From: Rhabdophis nuchalis
Lineage: Eukaryota > Chordata > Lepidosauria > Squamata > Natricidae
Assembly: GCA_039707465.1 (NCBI GenBank)
Contig: CM077658.1
Span: forward strand, 10,515,074 to 10,579,073
DNA length: 64,000 bases
Direction of reading: 5' to 3'
The notes under the pieces were generated by a model, which saw nothing but the letters and a program-made list of their open reading frames with translations, had not been told where the DNA came from and searched no databases. Below are positions 11,481 through 23,155 of the stretch, piece by piece (the first letter of the stretch is position 1; each line of letters starts with the position of its first letter). Both the position numbers and the translations under genes were made by a program.

Positions 11481-12518
11481 TATGGAAATGGCAGGAAACT
11501 AAATTCAGAACCTGCATTCCTCATCAGCTGAAGAAAATTGTCTCTGCTCCCAAATTGAAACAGTAAGGCCAGGAAGAAAATAACCTGCCCTGCTGTTTAA
11601 TATATTTATTCAATTAGAAAAAAGCACATTAACAGAGCTTTCTCAAAGACCCCTTTCATTTGATAACTTGGTTTCATACAATGCAGCCCGAGACAGACGG
11701 GCAATAGGGGAATCATAGTCTGTATCCCTCACCAGATCTTACTCATGTTGGGGTTAGAAACTGAGCTGAAGTTTATATGTCTCAAAATCCCAAATGTAGG
11801 ATTTCCTATTGTTTAAAAACGAGTCTCGGAAACACGAAATGAATATTAGAGCTTTCAAAGGAGACACACATTTATGCTCTCATAAGACCAATATTCATTA
11901 TTTTGTGGCGCAGGAATTGTCATGCTCTATGAAAAACAGCTGTTGTGTTGTCTCCACGAAAAAAAAGAAAAAGAATTGCAATTATAGCCCAATAATATGC
12001 AGATAGGAGGTCAATTTATTTCGGTGATAGCTCGAGTTGGCAAGGTAACACAATAGGCAACGATGACACTATCTAGTCCTGTAATGGAAGATCTGCAAGC
12101 AATCAACCAAGCTCAGAGAGCACCAAGGACTCCATATGGCATTACCTAGCTTAATCAAAGTTTATTGTGAAGTAGGAACGAGGATCTGGATTCCAGATTG
12201 TACCCAGTAGAGAATTTTCTATGCAGCAAATACAATATATCCTCAGAGGAGACAACATATCAAGACCTACGTTGTATTAAAAACAAAGGGAAAAGAGAGA
12301 GCTGGTAAAATCAACCAGACACAAATAGTTGATGGTTACTTCCAATTATTTATGCTGAAACCAGGTATGTTTCAAGTCAAAATTGATGCCGGCATTTTGG
12401 CTAGTTTACAAAAATGAATCATAATCACGGGATGCTGAATTCTGCATTCCTGATCTTTTTAATCACTCCTACAATTATTAAGTAGAAGCTTATCACCTGT
12501 ATACCTCAACCCATAACT
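11481..12518. other. Unique sequence
   Basis: No gene, RNA or repeat recognised in about 1 kb. Confidence 0.4.
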
Positions 12519-13190
12519 TATTTATTTATTTATTGAATTTATATTGCCGCCTATTCGCCCATGGCAACTCAAGGCAGCTTACAGAATATAAAACCACATT
12601 TAAAACAATAAAAACTAACAAAAAGAATCAAATAAATTAATATAGTACGGTATAACAAAATCACCCTCTACCTCCCACCCCCTGTCCCAGTGACAGAAGG
12701 TCCCACAAGCCATGTAATGGTCTCCAGCCCACTCTGGGTTCCTCAGGCCTGCTGGCAGAACCAGGTCTTCAGCGCCTTCCAGAAGAATATTAGAGTGGGG
12801 GCCATTCTAATCTATGGGAGGGATGATGTTCCAAGAGAGGGAGCCACCGTGGAGAAGGCCCTTCTTCTGGGTCTCACCAGGTGTATCTCCTTTAGGGATG
12901 GGACCCACAACATTCCCTGCCTCCCAGCTCTGAGGAGTAGGGTAGATGTGACCGGCAAGAGACGGTCCCTCAGATAATCTGGTCCCAAGCCATGAAGGGC
13001 TTTAAAGGTGACAACCAGCACCTTGAATTGTACCCGGAAGCAAATTGACAACCAATGCAGCTCCCTCAGAAGAGGTGATTCATGTGCACACTGGGATGTG
13101 CATAAAACCATGTGGGCTGCTGCATTTTGCGCCAACTACAGCTTCCGTATGTTCTTCAAGTGCCGCCCCATGTAGAGTGCATTGCAACTA
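12519..13190 (-). mobile_element. Old L2 LINE 3' portion
   Basis: The plus-strand start TTATTTATTTATTGAATTTA followed by CCGCC is the reversed L2 tail. The minus-strand translation keeps LHWLSICFRVQFKVLVVTFKA, then ALHGLGPDYLRDRLLP, close to the [21 protein letters not shown] region of the younger L2 at 44.2 kb. The frame and many residues have decayed, so this is an ancient, 5'-truncated copy. Confidence 0.85.
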
Positions 13191-15591
13191 GGTTTTAATA
13201 ATGTATAAATATTATTTGTTATTATGTGTAAACACAACCAATGAAGTATTTTATGGTAACCTTTCGCATTTTGAAAGTGCAATGAACTCCAAAGAAAGCA
13301 AGCTTTTGGGGGTCAGACTCCCATGTTCCCACCCGATTGACTAAAACGTGTGTCGATTTCCCAGGCGCTAAATTTAGCACAGTTCAACCCAAAGAACAAT
13401 TTGAAGCTCAATGAACTCCGATGGCATTGTGTATGACACCAAGTGTCAATAAGAATTAGATACATCATTAACGGGAGGCAAAAATTAATCAAGTCTAAAT
13501 ATAATTGCGACTGAACAAGATATGTGGCTTAATCGCCCGCCAAGTTTTCTGTAACTTCACAAAAAATAAATTTGGCTAATTATTCAACATATTCCAAGTT
13601 GGGTAAATAAGAATTTTCCCCCCATTGCCTTCTGTTTAATTGTGGCTTGGCACCAAGAAATATATATCAAAATTATAGTATTTCCCTTGACAGGAATCTT
13701 CTTGCTTCCATACATTGTTATGACTCTCTGCAGAGTATACAGAATTGCTGACAACCCTCGAACACTGCTACAACAATATTACTATACTTGGCACAGAAGT
13801 ACCCTTGCGGCAACAGAAAAGCTGTAATTTTGATTGTCACTTCATATTATGCTGGATATTATTTTACTTTATACACATGCACACACTCATAAACTCTTAA
13901 TAGACCACCGTTTTCTCACTGCCCAGTTCCTTTATAATAAATAAATAGCATCGTAAAACAACGAAACCCACAGCTCGGTGCTGTTTTTCCTTCTTCAAAT
14001 CATCATTACACATGCAACAGTAACAGAAAAGTGGGGGGGACGGGACGGGACCTGTGTGTGTGAAAGTTATTTGTGATATGGATTATTATTCAACTGTATT
14101 TCTCCCAGCCAGATTATTTATCATGAGGAGTCCAGCTTTCCACTTCAAAATGTAATATTGAAAGGACATAAAGTCATAATCCAGCTGCAATGCACTAAGA
14201 GGAGCAAAATCTACTTAACTGGCAGACCGTTCATCAGTCAAGCTCTTCCTTTGCAAACATCCTGAGGAAGATTGTGGTTACATATTGTGTGTTCATTTAT
14301 TGTATCGTGTATCATTTATTCTCCTGCAAATCACCATGGACATATTGGTATTCAGGGGCTAATTGTACCGTACAGCTATAATATACTGTTGACACATGCA
14401 TGACTTATAATTTCTAGGCACTGGAAAGTATTTATTGTATCTGATCAACATTTATATGAAGGCTGTACTGTATGGGTTATGTATGCATGTAAATGGGTGA
14501 GTGAGAGTACATGAGATAAATTAAAGTGATATCCAGTATTTAAAGAATCTTGAAGAAGAAGACTAAGAACACAAAACAAGGCAAATCTGAGTTCAAGGTA
14601 AATTTTCACAAATTGCTCTTTCCAAACATATGTTTTCAAGCATTCCTCATGAGAACTAACGGTACATTTGATTTTTAAAAGGTCAGTTAAACTTGAAAGT
14701 CTCATATCTTCCGGGGCTGTTTCACAGCAGATTAACAGATTGTATCAATGAAGCCTTTGAATGTTTGATTGCTTCTCTTTATTCCCAATAATTGCTGAAG
14801 AGCACTTAGTATTTTGTAATGTACTTCAGAAACTTTCACCAACCTGTGTATGATGACATCCAGCTGCAAAGCACACTGGCTTTTTGCTATCAATTCAACT
14901 TAGACCAAGTGCTCTTTTCTACCGCTATTGTGTTCTTTCCCCACTTTGCTTATTTCCATTTATTTTTTGTTTTTAAATATTACAGAAATTAAGCAAAGAA
15001 ATGATGAGCACAAAAATGTAAGCGCCCTCGCCATATTTCGAAAACAGCATAACTCGAGCTTCCAGCCTGTTTTATGGAAAGAGGCTGTTTCCCATTTTTT
15101 CAGCTTCCTATAGTTTGAGTCATATTTCTGCAATAAAATATTCAGTGCAAGATACAAAACAATAAATCTAGTACTGAACACAGATAAGAAACACACTGTG
15201 CTACCAACCACAACAGTTGATTTACAAGAATGCCCCTTCAATGTGTTTGCTTTAAAGAGTTATAGCTTGCCTTTCAATCAAATGATCTCCAAGGTAGCTT
15301 ACAAGATAGTAAAACAAAAGGAGCAAAAATTATGCACACTAAAATTGTCTTAATATGCATTAAATTCCATTATATTCTACTGATAATACGTAACAGTATT
15401 TTTTTCTAAATACTGTTTTTTCTAAATAGCAGGCAGGCAGGCAATCAATCAATCAACCAATACCTACTCTCCAATTTTTTGTAGCAGAGACATCTCAAAT
15501 AGGGCCTTAGTAAAAATTAGTAAGTATGCAAACAGTACTGTGCAAATTAGTAAGTGTGCAAATTGATGATTTTTATCTATCTATGTACTGA
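13191..15591. other. Unique AT-rich sequence
   Basis: About 2.4 kb with no recognised mobile element or exon. Short CA-like tracts occur near 13875 and GGGACGGGAC near 14038. Confidence 0.4.
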
Positions 15592-15835
15592 ACTTCGGTG
15601 AGAGCTGTGGGAGCCTAGCCAGAAGATTGAGAGTTCAATCCTAGATAGCAGGATTTTCTCCTAGAGTGCAAGAGAAAATATTGTGTGACTGTGAACTGTG
15701 TACTGAGAATTTCACATAGGTTCCAGGAAGGGCATCCAGTCAGTAAATGCTCAGCTCCACCCAGCTTCCCCAATTCTACCCAGATTTAAGGGATTACAGG
15801 TCATCAAAAGGGAGAGTATTGAACTAGGATGCTTT
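15592..15835 (+). mobile_element. tRNA-derived SINE (family C)
   Basis: It has a B-box-like AGTTCAATCC near 15632 in a tRNA-like head, then 'GTGAACTGTGTACTGAGAA', 'CCAGGAAGGGCATCCAGTCA' and 'GCTCAGCTCCACCCAG'. A reverse-oriented relative lies at 28983-29185. It is degraded, and both ends are approximate. Confidence 0.65.
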
Positions 15836-15859
15836 TTTTAATGTATCTATGTATTGAGG

Positions 15860-16165
15860 TTTGATGTTGGAGAAGGTTCCTCAGACTACCATAGATAGCC
15901 TTCAAAGCAAAAGCATCATTGAACAAATCAACTCAGAGTTCTCACTTGTGGCACAAAAGACCAGACTCAAATTATCCTACTTCAGTTACATCATGCAACA
16001 ATATAAAGAAGATTATGATGCCAGGAAAAGCTGGAAGAAAAGAGAAGAAGCAAAGTGGATGGACTCAGTTAGGGCAGCAAGGATGTGTCTTCAGAAGACC
16101 AGAAAACCCAGTTTAGAGGCAGATTGGTAGGGAGGAATTATATGTGGTCACTAAGAGCCAGTTAC
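15860..16165 (+). pseudogene. RTE/Bov-B-like ORF2 C-terminal remnant
   Basis: The translation around 15870-16130 keeps the pattern of the RTE C-terminus: EFSLVAQKTRLKLSYFSYIM (Bov-B has a similar block ending in FGHIMRR), then WMDSVRAA, where related elements have RW.D.I. No catalytic domain is included. It is diverged and 5'-truncated. The assignment rests on motif spacing only. Confidence 0.5.
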
Positions 16166-17138
16166 AATTTGATTAATCAAAAATAAATACCCTCAAACTA
16201 TTCAGATTTTCTGTATTTCAATAACACTTTAAAAAACAAAACACTATTTTTAATTAGTTGAGGAAGGCTTACAATGGTGGGGAAAGCCTGTATTTTCTTC
16301 CCTAAATCGGAGCTTCCCAAGGTAGACACTGCTGCTAACCACTATCATCTTGTTTTGTACCTGACTGACCTCAGCGTTACAAACAATTCCAACTACAATG
16401 TTCGAGACATTGTCTTTGGCTCTTCCAAAGAGAAGTGAAAAGTTATATGAGTAGTCAATATGGCATTTTAGTAGGAATCAATAGTCTCGTATTCAGACCC
16501 TAGAATCAAAGTGCTGGTGTAATCATCTAGCCCCCAACCTCTGCACAGTTCAGGAAACTTAAAAGTATTTCCAGATACCTGCCCTACTAGCACTTCTTTA
16601 AATAATTGATTCCATTGAGGAAAAAGTGGTTAGTCCCCTTTCTTCATGATCAAATTCACCCTCCTATATTTTTTCAGTTTAATTAATCTACACTTGAACA
16701 AACTGCAGAAAATACGACTTCAGCAACAGAGTGGTCAATGCCTGTACAACCTGACTCCGTTGTTACAGCCTCAAACCCTCACAGCTTCAACCTTAAATTG
16801 TCTACTGTGGACCTAAGCCCATTCTTAAGAGGTCCTTGAAGTGCATAAGTGCACCAGCGTGCCTACTATCCCTGTCTTATTGGCCCCATTTAACTCTATT
16901 TACTTCCTTTGTTCGTGTTTATGTTCATACCTATACTTGTTATCTTGACCAACAAACCAACAAACTTTTGACTGCTCATATGGAACAGCCTTCAGGTATG
17001 TTATGCTCCCATATTCCTTTGAAACTTTTAACCTCTTTGATCCAGACCTCTCTGAGATACCTACCTGAGCTTCCACAAGGAAATGACCCCACATCTCTGA
17101 ATTAACAGGATGTAAGGGGAGACAGATATCTGATAAAT
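16166..17138. other. Unique sequence
   Basis: No gene or repeat recognised. Frames at 16836-17105 lack any recognisable domain. Confidence 0.4.
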
Positions 17139-17146
17139 GAGTGCAT

Positions 17147-17284
17147 TAGTGGTGGGTTTGGTCAAATCTGTACTAGTGGTGGCAGGTGGCCCTGCCCAAC
17201 CGCCCGGACGCATTTGCGCATGTGCAGAAGCAAGGAGCGGGAGTGCATCCGAACAGGTAGTAAAAATATTTGCAACCACCACTG
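17147..17284. mobile_element. 138-bp hAT MITE, family D
   Basis: The left end is TAGTGGTGGGTTTGGTCAAA and the right end is ATTTGCAACCACCACTG, an imperfect inverted pair of the CAGTGGTGGG type. Exact 8-bp target-site duplications GAGTGCAT lie at 17139-17146 and 17285-17292. The interior has CCGCCCGGACGCATTTGCGC. The first base of the left terminus has mutated from C to T. Confidence 0.85.
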
Positions 17285-17405
17285 GAGTGCATGCATCAGA
17301 TATACCCATGGAAACCATGGTTCTGAACCGTGAAGGATTTGCAATCACCACTGGAGTGCATGCATCAGATATACCCATGGAAACCATGGTTCTGAACCGT
17401 GAAGG
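17268..17405. repeat. 69-bp tandem duplication spanning a hAT junction
   Basis: Two adjacent copies, 17268-17336 and 17337-17405, are nearly identical (17278 region CCACC versus TCACC). Each begins ATTTGCAA and contains the hAT right terminus, the GAGTGCAT target-site copy and downstream flank with TATACCCATGGAAACCATGG. The duplication must therefore post-date the hAT insertion. Confidence 0.9.
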
Positions 17406-17847
17406 AGGCAGAGTTTTGTTTTGACCGAAGGTACCTTGAAGATGCAGGACTTCTCTCCAAGAATCAGTAGCTAGGACAATGGATATCCTTCCTTGTAAGA
17501 ATGCCTCTTTTCCACAATTTACACTCAATCCCATTTACTTCAATAAAGCAAATCTTACAAAAAGATTCCCTCACTCAAATAAATACTAGAATCCAGAACT
17601 GCTCACTCTTTGAAGTGGTAAGCATGGAGGTGACAAGCACAGGCTTCAGTGAACCATAAACCATCTTTATCTGCAATATGATTTTCTAAGCAAATAGCCT
17701 ATAAATCTGTACCAACAAAGGATTTTTCCCCCCTCTGAAACAATAAAAGCAAAACTAAAATGTTTCTGTACTGTAATCTAGTAAATGTCAAAAAGCTAGA
17801 TCAACCTTGAAAATTCCAGCAGGTGGACTGATCAATTCCACACCCTT
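17406..17847. other. Unique sequence
   Basis: No gene or repeat recognised. Confidence 0.4.
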
Positions 17848-18050
17848 GAATAGAATAGAATAGAATAGAATAGAATAGAATAGAATATGGAAGGGAAAAT
17901 GAATAGAATAGAATATGGAAGGGAAAATGAATAGAATAGAATAGAATAGAATAGAATAGAATAGAATATGGAAGGGAAATGAATAGAATAGAATAGAATA
18001 GAATAGAATAGAATAGAATAGAATAGAATAGAATAGAATAGAATAGAATT
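17848..18050. repeat. AGAAT (AATAG) pentanucleotide array
   Basis: About 200 bp of tandem GAATA units. Three interruptions by a 'TATGGAAGGGAAAATG'-type block give a higher-order pattern. It directly abuts the 3' end of a minus-strand Snake1 LINE, so it is the expanded LINE tail. Confidence 0.95.
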
Positions 18051-18600
18051 CTTTATTGGCCAAGTATGATTGGACACACAAGGAATTTGTGCATATGCTC
18101 TCTGTGTACATAAGGAGAATAAAAGACATTCATCAAGAATCAAAAGTTACAACACTTAATCATAGTCAAGGTTACTAATAAGCTATCAAACTGTACTAGG
18201 AAACAAATAAAAATAATATACATTGAAAGATACAAACAACATGGTTATAGTCATAAATGGGGAGAGTAAGATACTAGGAAAGAAGAGAACAATAATAGTA
18301 ATACAGTCTTAGTAAATTATTTGACAATGTTGTGGGTATTAGTTGTTTAGCAGAGTGATGGCATTTGGGGGGAAAACTATCCTTGTGCCTAATTGTTCTG
18401 GTGTGCAGTGCCCTATAGTGTCATTTTGACGGTAGGAGTTGAAACAATTGATGTCCAGGATGTGGGGGGTCTGTAGATATTTCCTCAGCCCTCTTTTTTT
18501 TGTTAATTGTGAAGAAGCCATGATAATGTTTTCAGCAACTAGGGTGCTAACTTCTAAATACATCACGCTTAGCCACTTTCTCCCTTCTGACAGTCTCCCG
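18051..18600 (-). mobile_element. Snake1 (CR1-L3-like) LINE 3' portion
   Basis: The plus strand reads TTCTTTATTGGCCAAGTATG, then TGCTCTCTGTGTACATAAGG, CATTCATCAAGAATCAAAAG, and TTGTTCTGGTGTGCAGTGCC. It is the mirror orientation of the copy at 33655-34232. The upstream coding part reads as the reverse complement of the degenerate ORF2 C-terminus. It is 5'-truncated, and the end near 18600 is approximate. Confidence 0.85.
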
Positions 18601-19224
18601 CCTGCAACTGCCACAGCACTGAAAATGCATTAAGGAACGATCAGACTTTTTGTTTAGACAAGAAACAATCACTGACCCCTTTTTGCCTTCTACAATAAAG
18701 CGTTATCGAAAAATTTCAGCAGTGTCTGCTGACCGCACCAAATTTAACAAGGTTCTCAAATGAACCCAGAGTAACTTTCCCACTGTGACATATTAATAAT
18801 AAGTTCCTTTCCCCATCTATCCCAAGCCATGAATATGTAATGTTAGAAAATGAGCCCTTTTCAAGCAACAGAATCTCAGACGTGAATAAATAAAAACTAT
18901 CCATCACAAGCCTGTGAAAAATTAATGAGAGTTCTGAGACACCACAGGAAAAAAAAATTGGTTACTGGAAAGATAAAGTCCACTATGTAAAATTCTTCAG
19001 TGATTCAACAAATACATATATATATGTACACACACACACACACAAGCACACACAACAATAAATTTCATAAACACCTTTCAATTCTAAAGCTGCATCAGTA
19101 GGAAAAGAGATTCGCATGAAAAGAGATGTGTGGAGACTTAAAAGTAAATGGCGATGGTATATTAAAGAAATGTTGTTCACAATCCAGAAACAACAATGGT
19201 GTGAACTGGATGGCATCTCTTGTC
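18601..19224. other. Unique sequence with a CA repeat
   Basis: A short TATATA tract and CA microsatellite lie at about 19014-19056. Otherwise nothing recognised. Confidence 0.45.
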
Positions 19225-19540
19225 GTATGGAAATGGCTAAGTGATCCAGCAAATGCATCTTTGGCTGATAGTACCATCTTAATTGAAACTCAAATCCTTT
19301 GGCCACCTAATGAGAAGGAAGGACTCACTGGAGAAGAGCCGAATCCTGGGAACCATCGAGGGCAAAAGAAGAAGAAGGGGATGACAGAGAATGAGGTTTG
19401 CTGGATGGAGTCACCAAAGGAGTAGGTGTGAGCTTCAATGGACTCCAGAGGATGGTAGAGGAGAGGAAGGCCTGGACGAAAATTGTCCATGGGGTCGCGA
19501 TGGGGCGGACACGACTTCAAAACTAACAACAAGAACCATT
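19225..19540 (+). mobile_element. Bov-B (RTE) LINE 3' end
   Basis: It contains ATGAGAAGGAAGGACTCACT, 'GAATGAGGTTTGCTGGATGG', 'CTTCAATGGACTCCAGAGG' and 'GTCCATGGGGTCGCGATGGG', ending in an ACA-rich tail. These match the Bov-B ORF2 C-terminus (HLMRRKDSL and RFAGW type) and the terminal 'VHGVA' block. It is very similar to the copy at 59571-59900. Only the last few hundred bases are present. Confidence 0.88.
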
Positions 19541-19569
19541 GGGCAGGTACCAAATATTTCCACTGATGG

Positions 19570-19885
19570 CATTTGGTAGTCCTTGACTCACAACCACAAC
19601 TGAGCTCAAAATTTATGTTGCTAAGCAAGGCATTTGTTAAGTGACTTCTGCCCCATTTTACGATATTTCTTGCCACAAATGTTAAGTGAATCATTGCAGT
19701 TGTTAAGTTAGTAACACAGTTGACTTTGCTTGTCAGAAGGTCGCAAAAGGCGAATCACATGATCCCTGTCATATATATGAGTCAGTTGCCAAGCATCTGA
19801 ATTTTGATCACACGGCCATGGGATGCTGCAACCGTTGTGAGTATGAAAAAATGGTCAGAAGTCAGGTTTTTTTTCTACAGAAAAG
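19570..19885 (+). mobile_element. 'CAGGTAGTCCT' DNA element, partial
   Basis: It begins TTTGGTAGTCCTTGACTCAC and continues with 'GTTGCTAAGCAAGGCATTTG', 'TAAGTTAGTAACACAGTTG' and 'GGTCAGAAGTCAGG'. This is the best-preserved interior of this family in the window. The right terminal inverted repeat is missing. Confidence 0.7.
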
Positions 19886-20805
19886 GAAAAAAATCCAAAT
19901 TCAAGACAGAACAACACACGTTCAATAGTTTCTTCAAAACGACCTTCCATGGAACCTTCCAATTAAGTGTATATTAATTATTATATTGATACTTCTTTCC
20001 CATTGAATTTCAGGTTATAGAACTAAGATTCCCAAACAGATTCTAATCCAAACGCCGAAGCAAATCCAGATTTCCCGATTCAATTCGTTTTTCTCAGTAT
20101 TTCAATTGGGAAGCCCAGCCATTTGTAATGTCACACTGTTGATTCCAACTGCCCAGTCAAATGCTAATTATCCTGCTCCGAAGATGCTTTTTGTTGCATC
20201 TTTAAATGCTGCAGTAATATATAAAGGATGTTTCTGTTTAAAAAATGAAGTTCGTAATTACTGCGATGAAATAAATAGGAAAATACAGATCCAGGTCAAT
20301 CTGATTATGAAAGCAACCGCTCACAGGCCTCACAAAACGAGGACAGAAGTATCTCCACCGTAAGCAAAAAAGAAAAGGAGATCATTTTTAAATGATGAAT
20401 ATCCACAGGGAGGATTTTTTTTTAAAAACCCAGAGCGATGGAAACTTAATGATGGAGAAGTGAGGTTCTAATATACTACAAATGCTAAAAAAGAATTGTG
20501 TTCAAAACCACAGCAGCACAAAACTGCCAAAGTAACAATTTCAGCATTCAAAACCAACCCAAGAAAGATTATTAATTCAACAAACTGAATAAATTAGAAA
20601 CAAAATTCCTTCCAGAAAACAATCAAACACACTCATACAACACACACTATGGTAGAAGGCCATTAGGAAGTCAATCCAATACCACAATGCTAATACGTTT
20701 CCCGTAACTTGCGTCAACCGCTTTCCAACTTTCTAAGAAAAAAAACATCTTTGACAATCATACCATTGTAGTCAAAGCTATGGTATACCCAGCAGTGATA
20801 TATTG
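19886..20805. other. Unique sequence
   Basis: No gene or repeat recognised. The 85-residue frame at 20106-20363 has no recognisable domain. Confidence 0.4.
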
Positions 20806-20930
20806 AATAGAATAGAATAAAAGAGTTGGAAGGGACCTTGGAGGTCGTCTAGTCCAACCCCCTGCCTAGGCAAGAAACCTTACACCACTTCAGACAAATG
20901 GTTATCCAACATCTTCTTAAAGACTTAAAG
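20806..20930 (-). mobile_element. CR1 LINE 3' end, short
   Basis: An AATAGAATAGAATAAAAG tail is followed by GTTGGAAGGGACCTTGGAGG, then TCTAGTCCAACCCCCTGCC and CAGACAAATGGTTATCCAAC. This is the reversed CR1 3' terminus, truncated after about 125 bp. Confidence 0.88.
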
Positions 20931-20959
20931 ATCAAATCGGTCAATCCTAAATGAAATCA

Positions 20960-21252
20960 ATCCTGACTGATCTTTGGAAGGATACATTCTGAAGCCGAAG
21001 CTCAAATAATTTGGCTACTAACTGAGAAGAGAGAATTCATTGGAAGAGACCCTGAAGTTGGAAAAGATTGAAGGAGAAGAGGACGGCAGAGGATGAGATG
21101 GTCAGATAGTGTCACTGATGCAGTGAACCTAAATTTGGGGAAACTCGGGGGACGACGACAGTGGAGGACGGTGGATGAGTGGGTGCTGGCATGTTATGGT
21201 CCACGGGTTCGCAAAGAGTTGGACATGACTTATTGTCTGAACAACAACAAAA
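20960..21252 (+). mobile_element. RTE/Bov-B-related LINE 3' end, diverged
   Basis: It keeps 'AGGACGGCAGAGGATGAGATG', the RRGRQRMRW-coding block of Bov-B, split here only by position. 'TCGCAAAGAGTTGGACATGACT' and a CAACAACAA tail also match the Bov-B 3' pattern. The rest differs from the other Bov-B copies, so it is an older copy or a related subfamily. Confidence 0.7.
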
Positions 21253-22199
21253 TCACACCGTAACAATGAGAATGGGCGACAAACGAAGTGTGCAATGAAT
21301 AAATTGGGCCAGGAGGATCGCGGGATGTTTCCTCACTCACACAGGTTAAACAGTTTTCTCTTCTGAAGCTTTGCTTAAACAGCAGCTACTTCATGAGATT
21401 CTCCCAAGGTTTTCCCATGGCACATATCAGGGACGTCCCAATGTCATCATAGATTTGCTGTTTTACATACCTTCGGAGTTCTTTCGCCAGAGGAAATATC
21501 AGTTGGCTCAGCTACTTTGGGATAGCGCGTCTCTTAATTCATTTGGCTCACATTCAGAATCAGTGAAGGAGAAATTTAGTGAGGGGGTTTCCCCTCAGGT
21601 TTTTTCTTTCTTTCTTTCTTTCTTTTTGCTTGCTTGCATTTCTAATCCGTCCACCTAGATGGACGTCATCCAAGAAGCAACAAGTAACAATCTGAATGTT
21701 GTCTTTCCTGCCCAAATCCGCTGTGGAAGTAGAAAATACACTGAGAAACCTTCTCCTTTACTGGAAGGTTGCTTGCTTTTCCAAGCAGAAAAGAAAATCT
21801 TTCTAATTTATTTTTTTCCCCCTCTTCATTCTACTTCACTTTATGCTTCATTCACTTTACACTTTATTCACTTTTTCGGCTTTCCAGACCCTGGGGAACA
21901 TGAGTATGTGTTTCTTTTCCAAATCTGAACTCTGTGTCAAAAGTGAAGTTTTCTGGCTGAATTGAGTCCTACTGCCAGTTCTGACATAGGCATTGGGCTA
22001 ACTCCCATCTCCAAATCACTTTATTTTTCTGCAGTAAATATATTTAGTTTAAAAACCACAGCAACCAATGAAAACCAAGGACTTGGAATAATGTATCCAC
22101 AGAAATCTTCTCTGCACCTCCAAAAGGACCCTTACAACCAGAAAAGTCAACTAATATTACAACAAAGAGGCAAAGCAAAATATTAAAAATAGAATTCAC
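21253..22199. other. Unique sequence with a short TTTC repeat
   Basis: TTTC/CTTT units at about 21601-21632. No gene is supported; the 95- and 89-residue frames here lack recognisable domains. Confidence 0.4.
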
Positions 22200-22392
22200 A
22201 TATTGATAATGAGGATGTTCGTCCATCGTGTTCGAAGAGGATCTTGACATGTAACAGGTTGTGGGCTGTCCACGATGTGTCCACAGGTGGCTGGTAAGGC
22301 CTATAGGAGCATGAAATGTTCTGCCACAAGTCGGGCAGACATGTGGGCACCATTGTTGCAACCTCTGCAGTTCTGGCTTTTGGGGAGTGCTC
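22200..22392 (-). pseudogene. LINE-type C2H2 finger remnant
   Basis: The minus-strand frame reads CPTCGRTFHAPIGLTSHLWT followed by H. This is one C2H2 finger of the IGL.SH type that often ends the ORF of vertebrate and invertebrate LINEs. SSSNTMDEHPHYQ follows, resembling the acidic tail after such fingers. There is a single finger, no linker repeats and no KRAB-like context, so a host zinc-finger gene is unlikely. The LINE family is unresolved. Confidence 0.5.
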
Positions 22393-22894
22393 ACGTCTCT
22401 TACATACTACATTATTACATATTTATGTAATACATATTAATTACATATTAATGTAATTTACATATTACAGTTCGCATCAATTGCATATACCTTGTTTTAA
22501 CTTCACCGTATTAGAAACAATCAAAGATAGACGTTCTCCAAACTTAGATTAGTAAACTTTGTTAAGGAAAATGGAAAAGTAACAATGCAAGGAATAATTC
22601 TGGTGAATATTTGTCAAAATAGGTACAACACAGGCAATTCAAACTAACTGGCTTCATGTTTTATTTCTCCAATGCAAGGGGGAAATCTCTCTTGCAATAG
22701 GTGACTTTGGCTGCATCTGTACACAATTTTAGAAACATCTACTAATGTTCTTGTGTCTGTGTGATCTGGCGTTCATACCCCTACAGCCCTGATATAAGCG
22801 ATTAAATTCAATCGGCTTCCCACTATAGGAATTCATAATGTAAACAATTTAACCCTTTGCATATGAAGCTGTCACTTTTTGCAAACCAGAGGAA
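22393..22894. other. Unique sequence
   Basis: AT-rich with ACATATTA-type repetition near 22405-22465. Nothing else recognised. Confidence 0.4.
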
Positions 22895-23155
22895 TGTAGT
22901 GGTAGCTCGGTGCTCATCCTTAATTGGTTCCGGGAGGCATGATGAGTACCAAAAACAGTGAGTACCAATCATTCCCTCCCCCATAAGGAATGATGTAGTG
23001 AGTCACAAGGCAGCCAATATTGACAAGTTCTAACTTGTGCACTAAGTACTGAACAAACGATGAATACTAGGGCAAAATTTTCACATCAAAATGTGTTGAG
23101 TACTAAATCCGATTAGTTTCAAAGCAGTTGAGTACCAAGGTATCACTCCATATCA
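22895..23155. mobile_element. Putative TIR element with 'GAGTACC' repeats
   Basis: The left end GTAGTGGTAGCTCGGTGCTC and the right end GAGTACCAAGGTATCACTCC are imperfect inverted complements. The interior repeats 'GAGTACCAA', 'TGAGTACC' and 'GTTGAGTACTAA' in both orientations. It has no coding capacity. It fits a MITE, but I could not define a target-site duplication. Confidence 0.5.

Noticed and set aside
17848..18050. CRISPR-like or satellite array
   Set aside because: A simple pentanucleotide tail of an adjoining LINE; no spacers.
22044..22394. Possible host zinc-finger gene
   Set aside because: Only one finger, with the IGL.SH form typical of LINE C-termini, and no linker or second finger.
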